Source: DASRAA01 sp963814165 | Lineage (GTDB): Bacteria; Acidobacteriota; Terriglobia; Terriglobales; Acidobacteriaceae | DNA: 64,000 nt | Reading direction: 5' to 3' | NCBI GenBank assembly: GCA_963814165.1 | Contig: CAWFBW010000008.1 | Location: forward strand, 434,001-498,000 | Shown: positions 63,331 through 64,000 of the stretch, piece by piece | Position numbering within the stretch: the stretch's first letter is position 1 | How the letters are laid out: each line of letters begins with the position of its first letter | Translations under genes and position numbers: made by a program | The notes under the pieces: model-generated | Told to the model about the DNA's origin: nothing | Database searches by the model: none | The model's input: only the letters and a program-made list of their open reading frames with translations

Positions 63331-64000
63331 TCACACTGGTTCATTGCCAGCATTCTTGCCAGAACGGTCCGAGTCGCCGATGTCTGGCTGGGGTAGGCGG
63401 CGAAGCTGCGCGATGGCCCAGTGGGCGGCGTCCGAAATCGAAGGATCGGCGTTCATCGAGAGTTCCTGCAAGATCGCAAGGAATCGCGCTTCGCCGCTGT
63501 TCCCCATCGCGATTGCGACATTGCGCAGCAGGCCGGAGTACTTGGCGCGCTTGACAGGAGTGTCGCGAAATAGGAGGCGAAACTCGTCGAGGCTGAGTTG
63601 CGCAAGATGTCCTAGTTCTGGATTAACGAGTGCCTGGCGAGCGGCGAAGTCCGGCTCGCTCGTTACTGGAGCATGGCGATTCCACGGGCACACATCCTGG
63701 CAGATGTCGCAGCCGAATACCTGCCTGCCTATGCCGGCACGAAATTCCTCGGGAAGGGAGCCGCGTTTCTCGATGGTGAGATAGGAAATACACCGGGTTG
63801 CATCGAGTTGATACGGCGCTGTGAAAGGCGCTCGTGGGGCAAGCGTCGAGACAGCGGGTGCATGAGCCGCAGCGGTCGGTAGCGGGAATTGCGGGCGTGA
63901 GAGGAACCGATGTCAGCATGACGCCGAGGAACAGCCATGAGCCAAGGTTCTCGTTCAGGATGCAGGTGTTCTTGCCGATCCAGCCGATGCCAGCGTACTT
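63331..64000 (-). pseudogene. queG: Epoxyqueuosine reductase QueG, 5' end outside window, one frameshift
   Basis: The minus strand enters from the window edge with YAGIGWIGKNTCILNENLGS and SWLFLGVMLTSVPLTPAI. It has the first [4Fe-4S] motif CGSCTRCLDACPTSAF, shifts frame by one added base near 63821-63826, then continues LDATRCISYLTIEKRGSLPE, the second motif CDICQDVCPWN and a HEAT-like C-terminus to the stop at 63331. QueG completes queuosine in tRNA. The shift is probably a sequence error. Confidence 0.85.

Overview
This 64 kb window is high-GC bacterial chromosome, consistent with the phylum Acidobacteriota (Terriglobia/Koribacter-like). That placement is an inference from gene content, a PEP-CTERM protein, Ig-like secreted lipoproteins and dense acidobacterial-style intergenic repeats; no 16S gene is present to settle it.

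Layout. 1-2.3 kb: a ferritin-like DUF892 gene (minus strand, cut by the window edge), a lumazine synthase (ribH) fused in frame to an N-terminal VOC/glyoxalase-like domain, and nusB. 2.3-4.4 kb: a secreted Ig-like lipoprotein. 4.6-9.5 kb: the str operon rpsL-rpsG-fusA-tuf behind a good sigma-70-like promoter and a ~450 nt leader; tuf carries four single-base frameshifts. 9.6-27.6 kb: a complete, canonically ordered S10-spc-alpha super-operon (rpsJ to rplQ, with secY, adk, map, infA, rpmJ and rpoA). 27.7-29.8 kb: guaB and a VanZ-like gene on the minus strand. 29.9-39.1 kb: rimP-nusA-infB-ylxP-rbfA-nrnA and a GT39-type glycosyltransferase, behind a promoter and a structured rimP leader. 39.5-64 kb: housekeeping and accessory genes: a tandem GNAT protein, an M24 peptidase, a DNA-alkylation-repair protein, a POT-type transporter, YggU/YggS, an OPT transporter, ComF, an HNH nuclease, an FNR-like regulator, a GMC oxidoreductase with its gluconate-dehydrogenase-subunit-3 partner, an S9 peptidase, a carboxylesterase, a PEP-CTERM protein, YihY, a cold-shock protein, MarR and QueG (cut by the window edge).

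The most unusual signal is non-coding. Nearly every longer gap between genes, including about twelve gaps inside the ribosomal super-operon, holds a degenerate tandem repeat with a 7-base period. In most gaps the left arm has one orientation (CAGTTGY-like) and the right arm its reverse complement (AACTGRC-like), so the transcript between two cistrons could fold into a long imperfect hairpin. Some arrays contain the upstream stop codon, supply the end of a coding sequence (rplO), or run up to the next start codon. Several other palindromic repeat families also sit in gaps.

A second pattern is twelve apparent single-base indels in seven otherwise well-conserved genes (tuf, tandem GNAT, alkD-like, yggS, the GMC partner, the S9 peptidase, queG). 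Because one of them is essential tuf, sequencing or assembly error is the simplest explanation. A 16-bp parS-like site at 60959-60974 may mark the ParB/origin-proximal domain.
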